Under the pieces are notes generated by a model. That model had not been told where the DNA came from and made no database searches. It worked only from the letters and a program-made list of their open reading frames with translations. From assembly GCA_049587755.1 (NCBI GenBank), contig JBAVEN010000094.1, positions 1 to 64,000 on the forward strand: a DNA stretch of 64,000 nucleotides, written 5' to 3'. A program made the translations under genes and the position numbers. The stretch's first letter is position 1. Every line of letters starts with the position of its first letter. The stretch is from Bog-375 sp049587755. GTDB taxonomy: Bacteria > Acidobacteriota > Terriglobia > Bryobacterales > Bryobacteraceae. Positions 35,620-43,520 of this stretch are shown piece after piece.

Positions 35620-37019
35620 TCGCCCTTTCGATTGCCTTTGCTGGAGGCGTCGGCGTGGTCTTGCTGCTGCGCCCCCATCCTGCCCTCACTGACATCTGCG
35701 GTGTCTGCGGCACGGCGCTCATATTAGGCGCGGGGCTGGTCTCCCTATCCTCTTTCTGCCTGGGGTTCCTGATTCAGGGCGCGCCGCTCCGTTGCGCGGT
35801 GGCCGCTGTTTGCCTGGGCGCGGCGGGCTGCGCGTGGAAGCGGCGCAACTGGGCGTTGCCAGCTATACCGAGACTCCTGTTCCGCGCTCCGCAGGCGATC
35901 GCGCTTGTGCTGGTCACCGCTCAACTGAGTTTCGTCACCTGGCTTTCGTTGTATCGGCAAAGCCTGGGCTGGGACGGATTGTTCAACTGGGAATCCAAAG
36001 CCAGGGTCGCGTTTTTGAACGGCGGGGCTATCCCACTCCAGTACTACACCAGCAACCATGACTTCTTCCATCGCAGCTATCCGCCTCTGGTGCCCCTCCT
36101 CGAGGCGTGGATCTATGGCTTTCTGGGCCGCATGGATCAAAGCGTGATCAAGTTGATCGGCCCATATTTCTATCTGGCCGCCGCGCTGCTTCTGCTCTCC
36201 GCGGCAAACCGAACGAGTCAGTGGCGCTGGTCCGGGATCTTTGTACTCCTCCCCTTCCTGTTCGTGCCGGCGCTGGCGATGGGCCAGGGCAGCGCGTCTT
36301 CCGGCTATGCCGACTTTCCGCTCTCGGCGGTGTACGTGTGTGCGGTGGTGCACTGTGTCGAATACTGGCGAACCCGATCCGCGGCATCGGCGCGGCTGTT
36401 GGGTCTGAGCGCCGCCCTGCTACCTTTCACCAAGGCCGAGGGCATCGTCCCGCTCTTGTGCCTCGCAGCCGCCATTGCCCCCCTGGTTGCGACGGAGCGC
36501 AACTGGAAGCTGGGAGCTTGGGCCGTCCTTCCCGGGTCTGGGCTATGGCTCGGTTGGTCCGTATTCATGAGCAGCGTAGGAGCGCCGCGTGACCCTGATT
36601 TCGCAGGCTTCACACCCGCTGTCTTCGCATCGCACGTGAACCGCGCCTGGCCGCTGGTTCGTTGGACGTTGGAGGAATCAATTGCCTTAAGGCGCTGGAG
36701 CTTGCTGTGGCTGCTCGCTGCGGGCGCTCTATGTTATCTCTCCCTGCACAAAGTAAAGCTGCGGTGGTATCCCTGGGCCGCAATGGTTTGCCTGCCGCTG
36801 TTACTGTATCCGTGTGCCTATTTCTTCAGCGCGTGGAACCCGGTTGAGCCGCACGTAAAAATCTCGCTGCCGCGTCTGTTCGTTCACATCGCATCGGCTG
36901 CCGCGCTGATGGTCGGAATCGTCTTCGCGGAGGTGGTAGCGCCGGGGAACGGGTCGCCTTCCCTCAGTGAACCCGGCCCGCTCCTCAGCCCGGGACCGCC
37001 GGCGGAACAAGTGCAGTAA
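35598..37019 (+). CDS. Polytopic membrane protein, glycosyltransferase-39-like
   Basis: Predicted 473-aa protein with about eleven hydrophobic segments. The first large loop contains LGWDGLFNWESKARVAFLNGG...SYPPLVPLLEAWIYG, resembling the acidic loop of GT-C glycosyltransferases that use lipid-linked sugars. Later SGYADFPLSAVYV and PFTKAEGIVPLLC fit the same fold. The donor and acceptor are unknown. The overlap with the 174-aa membrane protein suggests a two-component unit for cell-surface modification. Confidence 0.7.
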   Translation: MGIFLSIVALSIAFAGGVGVVLLLRPHPALTDICGVCGTALILGAGLVSLSSFCLGFLIQGAPLRCAVAAVCLGAAGCAWKRRNWALPAIPRLLFRAPQAIALVLVTAQLSFVTWLSLYRQSLGWDGLFNWESKARVAFLNGGAIPLQYYTSNHDFFHRSYPPLVPLLEAWIYGFLGRMDQSVIKLIGPYFYLAAALLLLSAANRTSQWRWSGIFVLLPFLFVPALAMGQGSASSGYADFPLSAVYVCAVVHCVEYWRTRSAASARLLGLSAALLPFTKAEGIVPLLCLAAAIAPLVATERNWKLGAWAVLPGSGLWLGWSVFMSSVGAPRDPDFAGFTPAVFASHVNRAWPLVRWTLEESIALRRWSLLWLLAAGALCYLSLHKVKLRWYPWAAMVCLPLLLYPCAYFFSAWNPVEPHVKISLPRLFVHIASAAALMVGIVFAEVVAPGNGSPSLSEPGPLLSPGPPAEQVQ

Positions 37020-37100
37020 GCGGCGGAGCGGATTCGCCCGGCGCGACGCGCGGTCCCGCCTCGCTTCGCCGGCGGGCATTGGGGAGAGTTTCGAACCCCG

Positions 37101-37122
37101 CACCATATGCTAATATGTTGAG
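37101..37122 (+). promoter_or_regulatory. Probable promoter (extended -10) of the riboswitch transcript
   Basis: TGCTAATAT at 37108-37116 is an extended -10 element; transcription would start near 37123, at the 5' edge of the predicted aptamer. The 22-bp motif recurs at 34940. No consensus -35 is visible. Confidence 0.5.
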
Positions 37123-37225
37123 GCCAACTCCACCCGGAGGCGGGGATATCAGTTTGGGGCGCAGTCCCACGTAAGGACAGATCGCTTTCCAGTTCCAACC
37201 CGTCAGCACCTCGCAGGCGCGTTCA
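37123..37225 (+). promoter_or_regulatory. Probable c-di-AMP (ydaO/yuaA) riboswitch
   Basis: The 5' half has GCGGGGATATCAGTTTGGGG (37139-37158), matching the ydaO pattern GGGGAaCCA...UUGGGGUGaAUC. The 3' half has CCAACCCGTCAGC then ACCTCGCAGGCG (37195-37219), matching CCGAAuCCGUCAGCuAACCUCGuAGGCG with two bases missing. It lies 45-50 nt before an APC-type permease gene with a UspA-like domain, a usual ydaO target. A GC-rich hairpin near 37236-37252 just before the GGGAGA ribosome-binding site could be the expression platform. Confidence 0.82.
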
Positions 37226-37269
37226 CAATTCGCCAGAGTGCCCCTTGGGCGAGCGGGAGAAACCATTCA

Positions 37270-39525
37270 GTGACCAACCAGCAACGTCCGGCGGCGGTGA
37301 AAGTCGTGGTCGCCACCACCGTGATGCTGTCCTTTATCTCGTTCTGGCGGGCGGCGGCGATCGTCTTGAGCGACCTGGCGAGCTCCGCCTATTACGTAGG
37401 CGGCATCGCCGAACACGCCATCGGCAAAGCAGCACCGTGGTTCATCCTGTCGATCATGCTGTTTTCCTACGCGGTGCGCGCCATCTATATCGAGAGCTGC
37501 TCGATGTTCGTGCGCGGCGGCGTGTACAAAGTGGTGCACGAGGCGATGGGCGGCACGCTCGCCAAGTTTTCGGTGTCGGCGCTGATGTTCGATTACGTGC
37601 TGACCGGCCCCATCAGCGCGGTGAGCGCTGGCCTGTACCTCGGCGGCCTGCTCAATGAAGTCGGTCAGAGGCTGGGCATCGCCGGCCTGCGCGTCAATCC
37701 GGAATACTTTGCGGCGGCTTTTGCGATGGTGGTGACGCTGTATTTCTGGCGCAAGAACATCATCGGCATTCACGAATCGAGCGAGAAGGCGCTGCGCATC
37801 ATGCAGATCACCACCGTGATGGTGGTGATTCTGATCGTCTGGTGTATCGTCACCATCTTGAAGAACGGCTACCAACCCGTGCCGCTTCCCGTTCCCGCCA
37901 ACATCAAATTCAGCCCCGAAGCGTTGGGCTGGTTGAAAGGGACGGTCGCACCATCGATTACGGCCATCGCCATCATGATCGGCCTGGGCCACTCGCTGCT
38001 CGCTATGAGCGGCGAGGAGAGCCTGGCGCAAGTGAACCGCGAGATCGCGTATCCCAAGCTGAAAAACCTGGAACGCGCGGGCTTCGTGATCTTCATCTAC
38101 AGCATGCTGTTCACTTCGCTGGTTTCGTTTTTCGCGGTGATGATCATCCCGGACGCGCAACGCCAGCAGTTTCTGGACAACCTGATCGGTGGGCTTTCGA
38201 TGTTCCTGGTGGGGCCGGTTTCGCTGCGCCTGCTGTTTCATGGCTTTGTGGTGCTGGTGGGAACGCTGATTCTCGCAGGGGCGGTGAACACGGCCATCAT
38301 CGGCTCCAACGGCGTGCTGAATCGCGTGGCGGAAGACGGCGTGCTGCCCGACTGGTTCCGGCGTCCGCACAAGAAGTTCGGCACCACTTCACGCCTCATC
38401 AACGTGATCGTGGGGCTGCAACTCGTCACCATCCTGATCAGCCGCGGCGATGTCTACATGCTGGGCGAAGCTTACGCCTTCGGTGTGGTGTGGAGCTTCG
38501 CCATGAAGGCGCTCTCCGTGCTGGTGCTGCGCTACAAGCAGCCGGAAGGGCGCGAATGGAAAGTGCCGCTGAATTTCCACATCGGAAAGACGGAGATCCC
38601 CCTTGGCTTGGTGATGATCACGGTGGCGCTGTTCGCCCTGGCCATTATCAACGTGCTGACCAAGAAGGTGGCGACCATCTCCGGCGTGAGTTTCACCATC
38701 GCCTTCTTCATCGTCTTCGAGTTGTCCGACATCTACAACCGGAAGCGTAAGGCGGCGCACGGAGAGGAGATGGAGAAGTTCCTGCTGGACGCGCGCGACG
38801 ATCTCACCGCAGGTACCGTCGGCGTGCGGCCGGGTAACGTGCTGGTGGCGGTGCGCAACCCCCACCGCCTGCAGCACCTGGCGCGTATCTTGCACAAGAC
38901 CGACACGCGCAAGATGGATATCGTGGTGCTTTCGGTGCGCCAGGTCACCCAGGCGGCCTCAGGCGAGCACCCTCTCGACACCGGGCAGATTTTCTCGGAA
39001 GCCGAGACCAATGTGTTCAGCCACGTGGTGACGCTGGCGGAAAAGGCCGGCAAGCACGTGGAACTGATGGTGGTGCCGGGCACGGACCCTTATGAGGCGG
39101 TGGTGCAGACGGCGGCGCGGCTGCGAAGCTCGCGGATCGTGATGGGGCTGTCGCCCAAGCTGACACCGCCTGAGCAAGGCGCGCTGGTGGGCAGCTATTG
39201 GGAACAGTTGCCGGAGCCGCGGCCGTCCCTCTCGCTCGAGATCGTGCTCGAAAACGAAAAGGACGTGGTGTTCTTTAATCTGGGACCGCACCCGCCGCGC
39301 CTCTGGCCCGAAGACGTCGCGCTGGCGCACAAGCTGTGGCTCGAGTTGTGCGGCATGGGTCCGGGATCGAGACTGCACCACCGCGACGTAATCGGCGTCG
39401 CGCTGCGGCGGATGAACGACGAGTTTCACTCCGAGCGTAAGGAAGAAGTGCTGGGCGACGTGCTGCGCGAACTGGGCAACGGCCACTCCGAGGAGTCCGG
39501 CGGAAACGGCGGCGGGCGGGAGTAA
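37270..39525 (+). CDS. APC-family amino acid/polyamine-type permease with C-terminal UspA-like domain
   Basis: Predicted 751-aa fusion. Residues about 10-500 are an APC-superfamily transporter with twelve or so transmembrane segments (SSAYYVGGIAEHAIG, RGGVYKVVHEAMGG, AMSGEESLAQVNREIAYPKL). From about residue 515 a cytoplasmic tail resembles universal stress protein folds (GNVLVAVRNPHRLQHLARIL, SSRIVMGLSPKL). In other bacteria, c-di-AMP-controlled permeases of this type carry K+ or osmolytes; the upstream riboswitch fits such an osmotic/potassium role, but the substrate is inferred. GTG 37270 is preceded by GGGAGA. Confidence 0.87.
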   Translation: MTNQQRPAAVKVVVATTVMLSFISFWRAAAIVLSDLASSAYYVGGIAEHAIGKAAPWFILSIMLFSYAVRAIYIESCSMFVRGGVYKVVHEAMGGTLAKFSVSALMFDYVLTGPISAVSAGLYLGGLLNEVGQRLGIAGLRVNPEYFAAAFAMVVTLYFWRKNIIGIHESSEKALRIMQITTVMVVILIVWCIVTILKNGYQPVPLPVPANIKFSPEALGWLKGTVAPSITAIAIMIGLGHSLLAMSGEESLAQVNREIAYPKLKNLERAGFVIFIYSMLFTSLVSFFAVMIIPDAQRQQFLDNLIGGLSMFLVGPVSLRLLFHGFVVLVGTLILAGAVNTAIIGSNGVLNRVAEDGVLPDWFRRPHKKFGTTSRLINVIVGLQLVTILISRGDVYMLGEAYAFGVVWSFAMKALSVLVLRYKQPEGREWKVPLNFHIGKTEIPLGLVMITVALFALAIINVLTKKVATISGVSFTIAFFIVFELSDIYNRKRKAAHGEEMEKFLLDARDDLTAGTVGVRPGNVLVAVRNPHRLQHLARILHKTDTRKMDIVVLSVRQVTQAASGEHPLDTGQIFSEAETNVFSHVVTLAEKAGKHVELMVVPGTDPYEAVVQTAARLRSSRIVMGLSPKLTPPEQGALVGSYWEQLPEPRPSLSLEIVLENEKDVVFFNLGPHPPRLWPEDVALAHKLWLELCGMGPGSRLHHRDVIGVALRRMNDEFHSERKEEVLGDVLRELGNGHSEESGGNGGGRE

Positions 39526-39684
39526 GGTCAGATCTCCCTGTCCCAAGGCGCTGTCTCTGCGCCGCATGAACAGTGTGGTCTGTCTCCGGCAACCACAGAG
39601 CCGCACTGCGAAGCGGCGGCGATGTTATCATCGCAAATCGGATACAGCCGGACGAGTCAAGGCGGCAGGAGCGAATCGACCAAC

Positions 39685-40584
39685 GTGTTAGGCGCAATTG
39701 AAGCGGGAGGCAGCAAATTCGTCTGCGGGATCGGCACCACGCCGGAGAATCTGATTACCACGCGGATTCCGACCACTACGCCGGCGGAGACGCTGGAGGC
39801 GGCGGTCGCGCTTTTCCGGCGGGAGGCGGGCCACAAGTTGAAGGCGGTGGGGATTGCTTCGTTCGGGCCGTTGGATCCACACCCCGGCTCTCCCACTTTC
39901 GGCCACATTACCTGCACTCCGAAACTGGGCTGGCGCGGCATCGACGTGGCGGGCACGTTCCGCAAATGCTTGGGCGTGCCGGTAGGTTTCGATACCGACG
40001 TGAACGGGGCCGCGCTGGCGGAAGCGCGCTGGGGCGCGGCGAGAGGCCTTTCAGATTTCATTTACCTCACGGTGGGTACGGGCATTGGCGGCGGCGCGAT
40101 GGTGAATGGAAAACTGCTGCACGGCCTGCTGCATCCGGAAATGGGCCACCTGCGAATTCCGCACGATCGCACGCGCGATCCGTACGCGGGCGATTGCCCG
40201 TTCCACGGCGATTGCCTGGAGGGCCTTGCGTCCGGGCCGGCGCTGCGCGCGCGGTGGAGCATGGCGCCGCGCGAGCTGCCGCCGGCGCACCCGGCTTGGG
40301 CGCTGGAAGCGGAGTACCTGGCGCTCGGTCTGCACAACCTGGTGTGCACCCTTTCGCCGCGGCGCATCGTGATCGGCGGCGGTGTGTTGCAGCAACCCTG
40401 CCTCCTGCCGATGGTGCGTGCGGAATTGGCGCGGCTGCTGGGCGGGTACATCGAAGCGGCGGAGATCATCGAGGAGATGGAGAGCTTCGTCGTACTTCCC
40501 CAGCTCGGCGACCGCGCAGGCGTGCTGGGGGCGCTGGTGCTGGCAGAAGAAGCGGCACGGAACCTTTCGGCGCCTGATTCGTGA
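39685..40584 (+). CDS. ROK-family fructokinase
   Basis: Predicted 299-aa ATP-dependent sugar kinase from GTG 39685 (an ATG at 39622 would add 21 residues that match no family N-terminus). GAIEAGGSKFVCGIG is the phosphate-binding start; the core has FDTDVNGAALAEARWGAARG and VGTGIGGG. HPEMGHLRIPHD with C-PFHGDCLEGLASGPA is the zinc-binding fructokinase signature. AGGAG lies 13 nt before the GTG, longer than ideal. The following PfkB kinase suggests a sugar-use pair. Confidence 0.87.
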   Translation: MLGAIEAGGSKFVCGIGTTPENLITTRIPTTTPAETLEAAVALFRREAGHKLKAVGIASFGPLDPHPGSPTFGHITCTPKLGWRGIDVAGTFRKCLGVPVGFDTDVNGAALAEARWGAARGLSDFIYLTVGTGIGGGAMVNGKLLHGLLHPEMGHLRIPHDRTRDPYAGDCPFHGDCLEGLASGPALRARWSMAPRELPPAHPAWALEAEYLALGLHNLVCTLSPRRIVIGGGVLQQPCLLPMVRAELARLLGGYIEAAEIIEEMESFVVLPQLGDRAGVLGALVLAEEAARNLSAPDS

Positions 40585-40644
40585 GTTAGGCGCACGATAA
40601 GCAATTCGCTCTCCGCGGCTTGTTATCCTACGATTCGGTGCGCG

Positions 40645-41739
40645 ATGCCATTGACGATCAAACCTAAGGAGGGTTGCCGCTGGGACCTGGTGGCGCTGGG
40701 CGAGGTGATGTTGCGCTTCGATCCCGGCGACAAGCGGGTGGCCACCGCCCGTAGTTTCGACGTTTATGAGGGTGGCGGCGAATATAATGTCGCGCGCGGC
40801 CTCAAGCGCTGCTTCGGCCTCGATACAGCGATCGTCACCGCCTTCGCCGATAACCCGATCGGGCGGCTGGTCCAGGACCTGATCTACCAGGGCGGCGTTG
40901 ACCAATCGCTGATACGCTGGGCGCCCTTCGACGGAGTTGGCCGCACCGTGCGCAACGGCTTGAACTTCACCGAGCGCGGATTCGGCGCGCGCGCGGCGCT
41001 GGGGTGTTCCGACCGCGGCCACACGGCCGTCTCGCAGCTCGAACCCGGCCAGATCGATTGGGACGCCATCTTCGGCCGGCACGGCGCCCGCTGGTTCCAC
41101 ACCGGCGGCATTTTTTGCGCGCTTTCCGAATCCACGCCCGCGGTAGCGATCGAGGCCATCGAGGCGGCGCGCCGCCATGGGGTGGTGGTGTCCTACGATC
41201 TCAACTACCGCGCCTCGCTTTGGCAATCCATCGGCGGCAAGCAGAAAGCGCAAGAGGTCAACCGGCGCATCGCACCGCTGGTGGAAGTGATGATCGGCAA
41301 CGAAGAGGACTTTTCGGCGGCGCTCGGCTTCGAGGCGCCCGGAGTCGACGAGAGCCTGAGCGATTTCGAAGCAGCCTCGTTCCGGCTAATGATCGAGCAG
41401 GTGTTGCGCGAGTTTCCCGTCTCCGTGGTCGCCACCACGCTGCGCAAGGCGAGCACGGCGACGCGCAACGACTGGGGCGCCATCTGCTACGCCGAGGGCC
41501 AGTTTTACGAGGCCAAACACCGGCCGGGCCTGGAGATCTTCGACCGCGTCGGCGGCGGCGATTCATTCGCCTCGGGATTGATCTATGGCTTCCTTACCGG
41601 CCAGCCGCCGCAGTGGGCCGTAGACTGCGGCGCCGCCCACGGTGCGCTGGCGATGACCACGCCGGGCGATACTTCGATGGCCACCCTCGACGAAGTGCTG
41701 CGCCTGATGCGCGGCTCTGGCGCCCGCATCGCACGCTGA
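40645..41739 (+). CDS. PfkB-family sugar kinase, 2-keto-3-deoxygluconate kinase-like
   Basis: Predicted 364-aa ribokinase-fold enzyme. The N-terminus VALGEVMLRFDPGD...SFDVYEGGGEYNVARGL matches KdgK-type kinases, which phosphorylate 2-keto-3-deoxygluconate for the Entner-Doudoroff and pectin/uronate pathways. The catalytic motif FDRVGGGDSFASGLIYG gives Asp306 as the base. It is longer than a minimal KdgK by a few insertions. It lies 60 bp after the fructokinase, same strand. Confidence 0.87.
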   Translation: MPLTIKPKEGCRWDLVALGEVMLRFDPGDKRVATARSFDVYEGGGEYNVARGLKRCFGLDTAIVTAFADNPIGRLVQDLIYQGGVDQSLIRWAPFDGVGRTVRNGLNFTERGFGARAALGCSDRGHTAVSQLEPGQIDWDAIFGRHGARWFHTGGIFCALSESTPAVAIEAIEAARRHGVVVSYDLNYRASLWQSIGGKQKAQEVNRRIAPLVEVMIGNEEDFSAALGFEAPGVDESLSDFEAASFRLMIEQVLREFPVSVVATTLRKASTATRNDWGAICYAEGQFYEAKHRPGLEIFDRVGGGDSFASGLIYGFLTGQPPQWAVDCGAAHGALAMTTPGDTSMATLDEVLRLMRGSGARIAR

Positions 41740-41745
41740 GGTGGG

Positions 41746-41790
41746 GCAGGTTTCAACCTGCCAACGCCCCCTCGCGGGCGCATGTTTTTT
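41746..41790 (+). terminator. Double-hairpin terminator after the PfkB kinase
   Basis: GGCAGGTT / AACCTGCC (41746-41763) is followed by a GC-rich hairpin CGCCC...GGGCG (41765-41780) and CATGTTTTTT. The second hairpin plus T6 fits an intrinsic terminator between convergent genes; the first resembles a dispersed palindrome. Confidence 0.65.
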
Positions 41791-41826
41791 GGTCGCTTTT
41801 AAACTCTTCTACGCGGCACGCGGAGC

Positions 41827-42342
41827 CTACGCCGATAGCGGCAGCGTCTGGCGGCGAATCACGCCGCTGAAATAGTCGCGAAGCGGGTAAAGCGGATATG
41901 GCTCCAGCTCGGCGAATGTACGGCCCAGCTTCTGTTCGATCCGGTAGACCGAGTGAAAGAAATTACCGCGATCCATGTTCAGTCTCCGGCAGCACAATTT
42001 CCAGTCCGCACCCAGCAGAAAATGATAGCGGAATATCCGGTGCTCCGCCTCGTCCAATGCGCGGCGGCTGACGAGGCAAAAGTCTGCCATGTACTCCTCC
42101 GACTTCCGGGAATAGACGCGCCGGGTATTGCGGCCGCTGCAAAACTCCAGGGACACCGTGCCTAAAAAGGCTCCCGATTCGGAGCACTCGCGAAAACGTG
42201 CCAGACAGGCCCGGAAGATCGCCCGCAAGGCGCAGTTGCAGGGCACTTCCTTTCCCTTCCTCACAAAACGCGTGCCATAGCCATGGCAGTACGCGCACGA
42301 TGCCTTGGCGACACCAACCGCGTTTGACCGATTCCAGCGCAT
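41827..42342 (-). CDS. Cys-rich protein with sigma-region-4-like helix-turn-helix
   Basis: Predicted 171-aa protein. Residues 16-37 hold CAYCHGYGTRF...CNC, a DnaJ-like half zinc finger (Cys16, Cys19, Cys35, Cys37). More Cys follow at 46, 53 and 68. Residues about 105-145 (FHFLLGADWKLCCRRLNMDRGNFFHSVYRIEQKLG) look like a helix-turn-helix of the sigma-70 region 4 kind. I recall similar proteins in several copies in acidobacterial genomes, without known function. A DNA-binding regulatory role is inferred. It faces the PfkB kinase gene. Confidence 0.72.
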   Translation of the reverse strand: MRWNRSNAVGVAKASCAYCHGYGTRFVRKGKEVPCNCALRAIFRACLARFRECSESGAFLGTVSLEFCSGRNTRRVYSRKSEEYMADFCLVSRRALDEAEHRIFRYHFLLGADWKLCCRRLNMDRGNFFHSVYRIEQKLGRTFAELEPYPLYPLRDYFSGVIRRQTLPLSA

Positions 42343-42642
42343 GAATTGAGAATGTTCCTTCCCGGTGACGGCGCCATCAGGTTCAGCCGCACCGATGTAG
42401 CTAACCTGCTCACCAATCTACGCCGACAATAGAAAACGTCAAATCATTTCAAACTTACATTTAATACCAAAGGGCCTGAATGAAGCATCGCGTGTAACGG
42501 TATCTCTAGTACTACTAGTCATTTATACTGTCTAAACGCGGTACCGATTTCTAATCCAGTCTTTGATGATTATTCTTGGGTTTCAATCTTTTCGGTACTG
42601 GACTATTTCCGCGAGAAATAGTGCCCACGTCCACCTACCCCT
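42343..42642. other. AT-richer intergenic region between divergent regulators
   Basis: This 300-bp region, less GC-rich than its surroundings, separates the Cys-rich protein and the HTH protein, transcribed away from each other. It is a likely control region, but I cannot define promoters with confidence. No coding region is seen. Confidence 0.5.
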
Positions 42643-42891
42643 ATGCCCGGTTTTAGGCAACTGCAATCGCGCCTGATCTCGACGCTGCGGGAAAGAATCC
42701 GCAGTGGTGAACTCACCGAGCGGGGTACCGCCCGGCTGACCGGTCTCTCCCAGCCCCACATTCACAACGTGTTGAAAGGCAAAAGGTCCTTGTCGGCGGA
42801 TGCGGCTGACACCATCCTGCTGGCGGTGCACCTGGACACGGTGGACCTGTTCCAAACCAGCGAACTGATCGCCGGCCTCGGCCGCCGTTGA
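42643..42891 (+). CDS. Small XRE-like helix-turn-helix protein
   Basis: Predicted 82-aa protein. Residues about 25-65 (ERGTARLTGLSQPHIHNVLKGKRSLSADAADTILLAV) form an XRE/Cro-type helix-turn-helix, with SQPHIHNVLKGKR as the recognition helix. It is probably a DNA-binding regulator or the DNA-binding half of a two-gene unit with the next gene, 55 bp downstream. Confidence 0.75.
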   Translation: MPGFRQLQSRLISTLRERIRSGELTERGTARLTGLSQPHIHNVLKGKRSLSADAADTILLAVHLDTVDLFQTSELIAGLGRR

Positions 42892-42946
42892 GCGGGCATT
42901 GCGCCCCCGCACCTGGTCGGGCACTATGGTACGAGAGGACACATCG

Positions 42947-43483
42947 ATGCGGCGCCCGCTCTCATGGCCGAATGAAGACCGCTTGCAGCGGCTGGCGCAA
43001 CGCGTTCGATCGCTGGCGGAAAAGGACGAGCACAAGTTGCGCCGCGTGCGTGAGGTGGAAGCGGCGCGGCGTGCCGCCGCACGGGAACTGCACTCGGTCT
43101 GCGCGGATTTCGTGGCCGCCGTCAACGGCGTGCTGGACGACCAGGTGGTGTTGCTGGACCCGCCCGAATATGGCGCTAACTCTTACAGCGACTACTCGCC
43201 CAACCTGGTGCAGATCAACGTACATGGGCGCATCCTGCAGGTTACCTTCGCGGCCACCGCGGAGCTGGTCTCGACGGAGGACTTTCGGATTCCGTACATT
43301 CTGGAAGGCTCCGTGCGCGCCTTCAACCAGGAGATGCTGGAAAAGGACCTGATCGAAGAGCAGCCTCTGTTCTACACCATGGAACGGAATCACAACATGT
43401 GGCGCTACTTTGAGGCCCGTACGTATCACTCCGGCCCCTTCGACCGCGATTACCTCATCTCGCTGATGGAACGGATTCTCTGA
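42947..43483 (+). CDS. Hypothetical protein encoded after the XRE-like gene
   Basis: Predicted 178-aa soluble protein. A charged helix (residues about 8-45, RLQRLAQRVRSLAEKDEHKLRRVREVEAARRAAARELHS) precedes a beta-rich domain (LVQINVHGRILQVTFAATAELVSTEDFRIPYILEGSVRAFN) and a C-terminal FDRDYLISLMERIL. ATG 42947 is chosen: AGAGGA lies about 7 nt upstream and it matches the MRRPLSWPN start I recall from relatives. Pairing with the HTH gene could mean a toxin-antitoxin-like or regulator-target relation, but no toxin family is recognised. Confidence 0.68.
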   Translation: MRRPLSWPNEDRLQRLAQRVRSLAEKDEHKLRRVREVEAARRAAARELHSVCADFVAAVNGVLDDQVVLLDPPEYGANSYSDYSPNLVQINVHGRILQVTFAATAELVSTEDFRIPYILEGSVRAFNQEMLEKDLIEEQPLFYTMERNHNMWRYFEARTYHSGPFDRDYLISLMERIL

Positions 43484-43520
43484 AGGCGCCTTGGGAGCGG
43501 CTCAGGCCAGTCCCACGGTG

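Noticed and set aside
37020..37104. Possible tRNA 3' end (TTTCGAACC followed by CCA)
   Set aside because: The T-arm bases do not pair and no anticodon or acceptor stem is found upstream.
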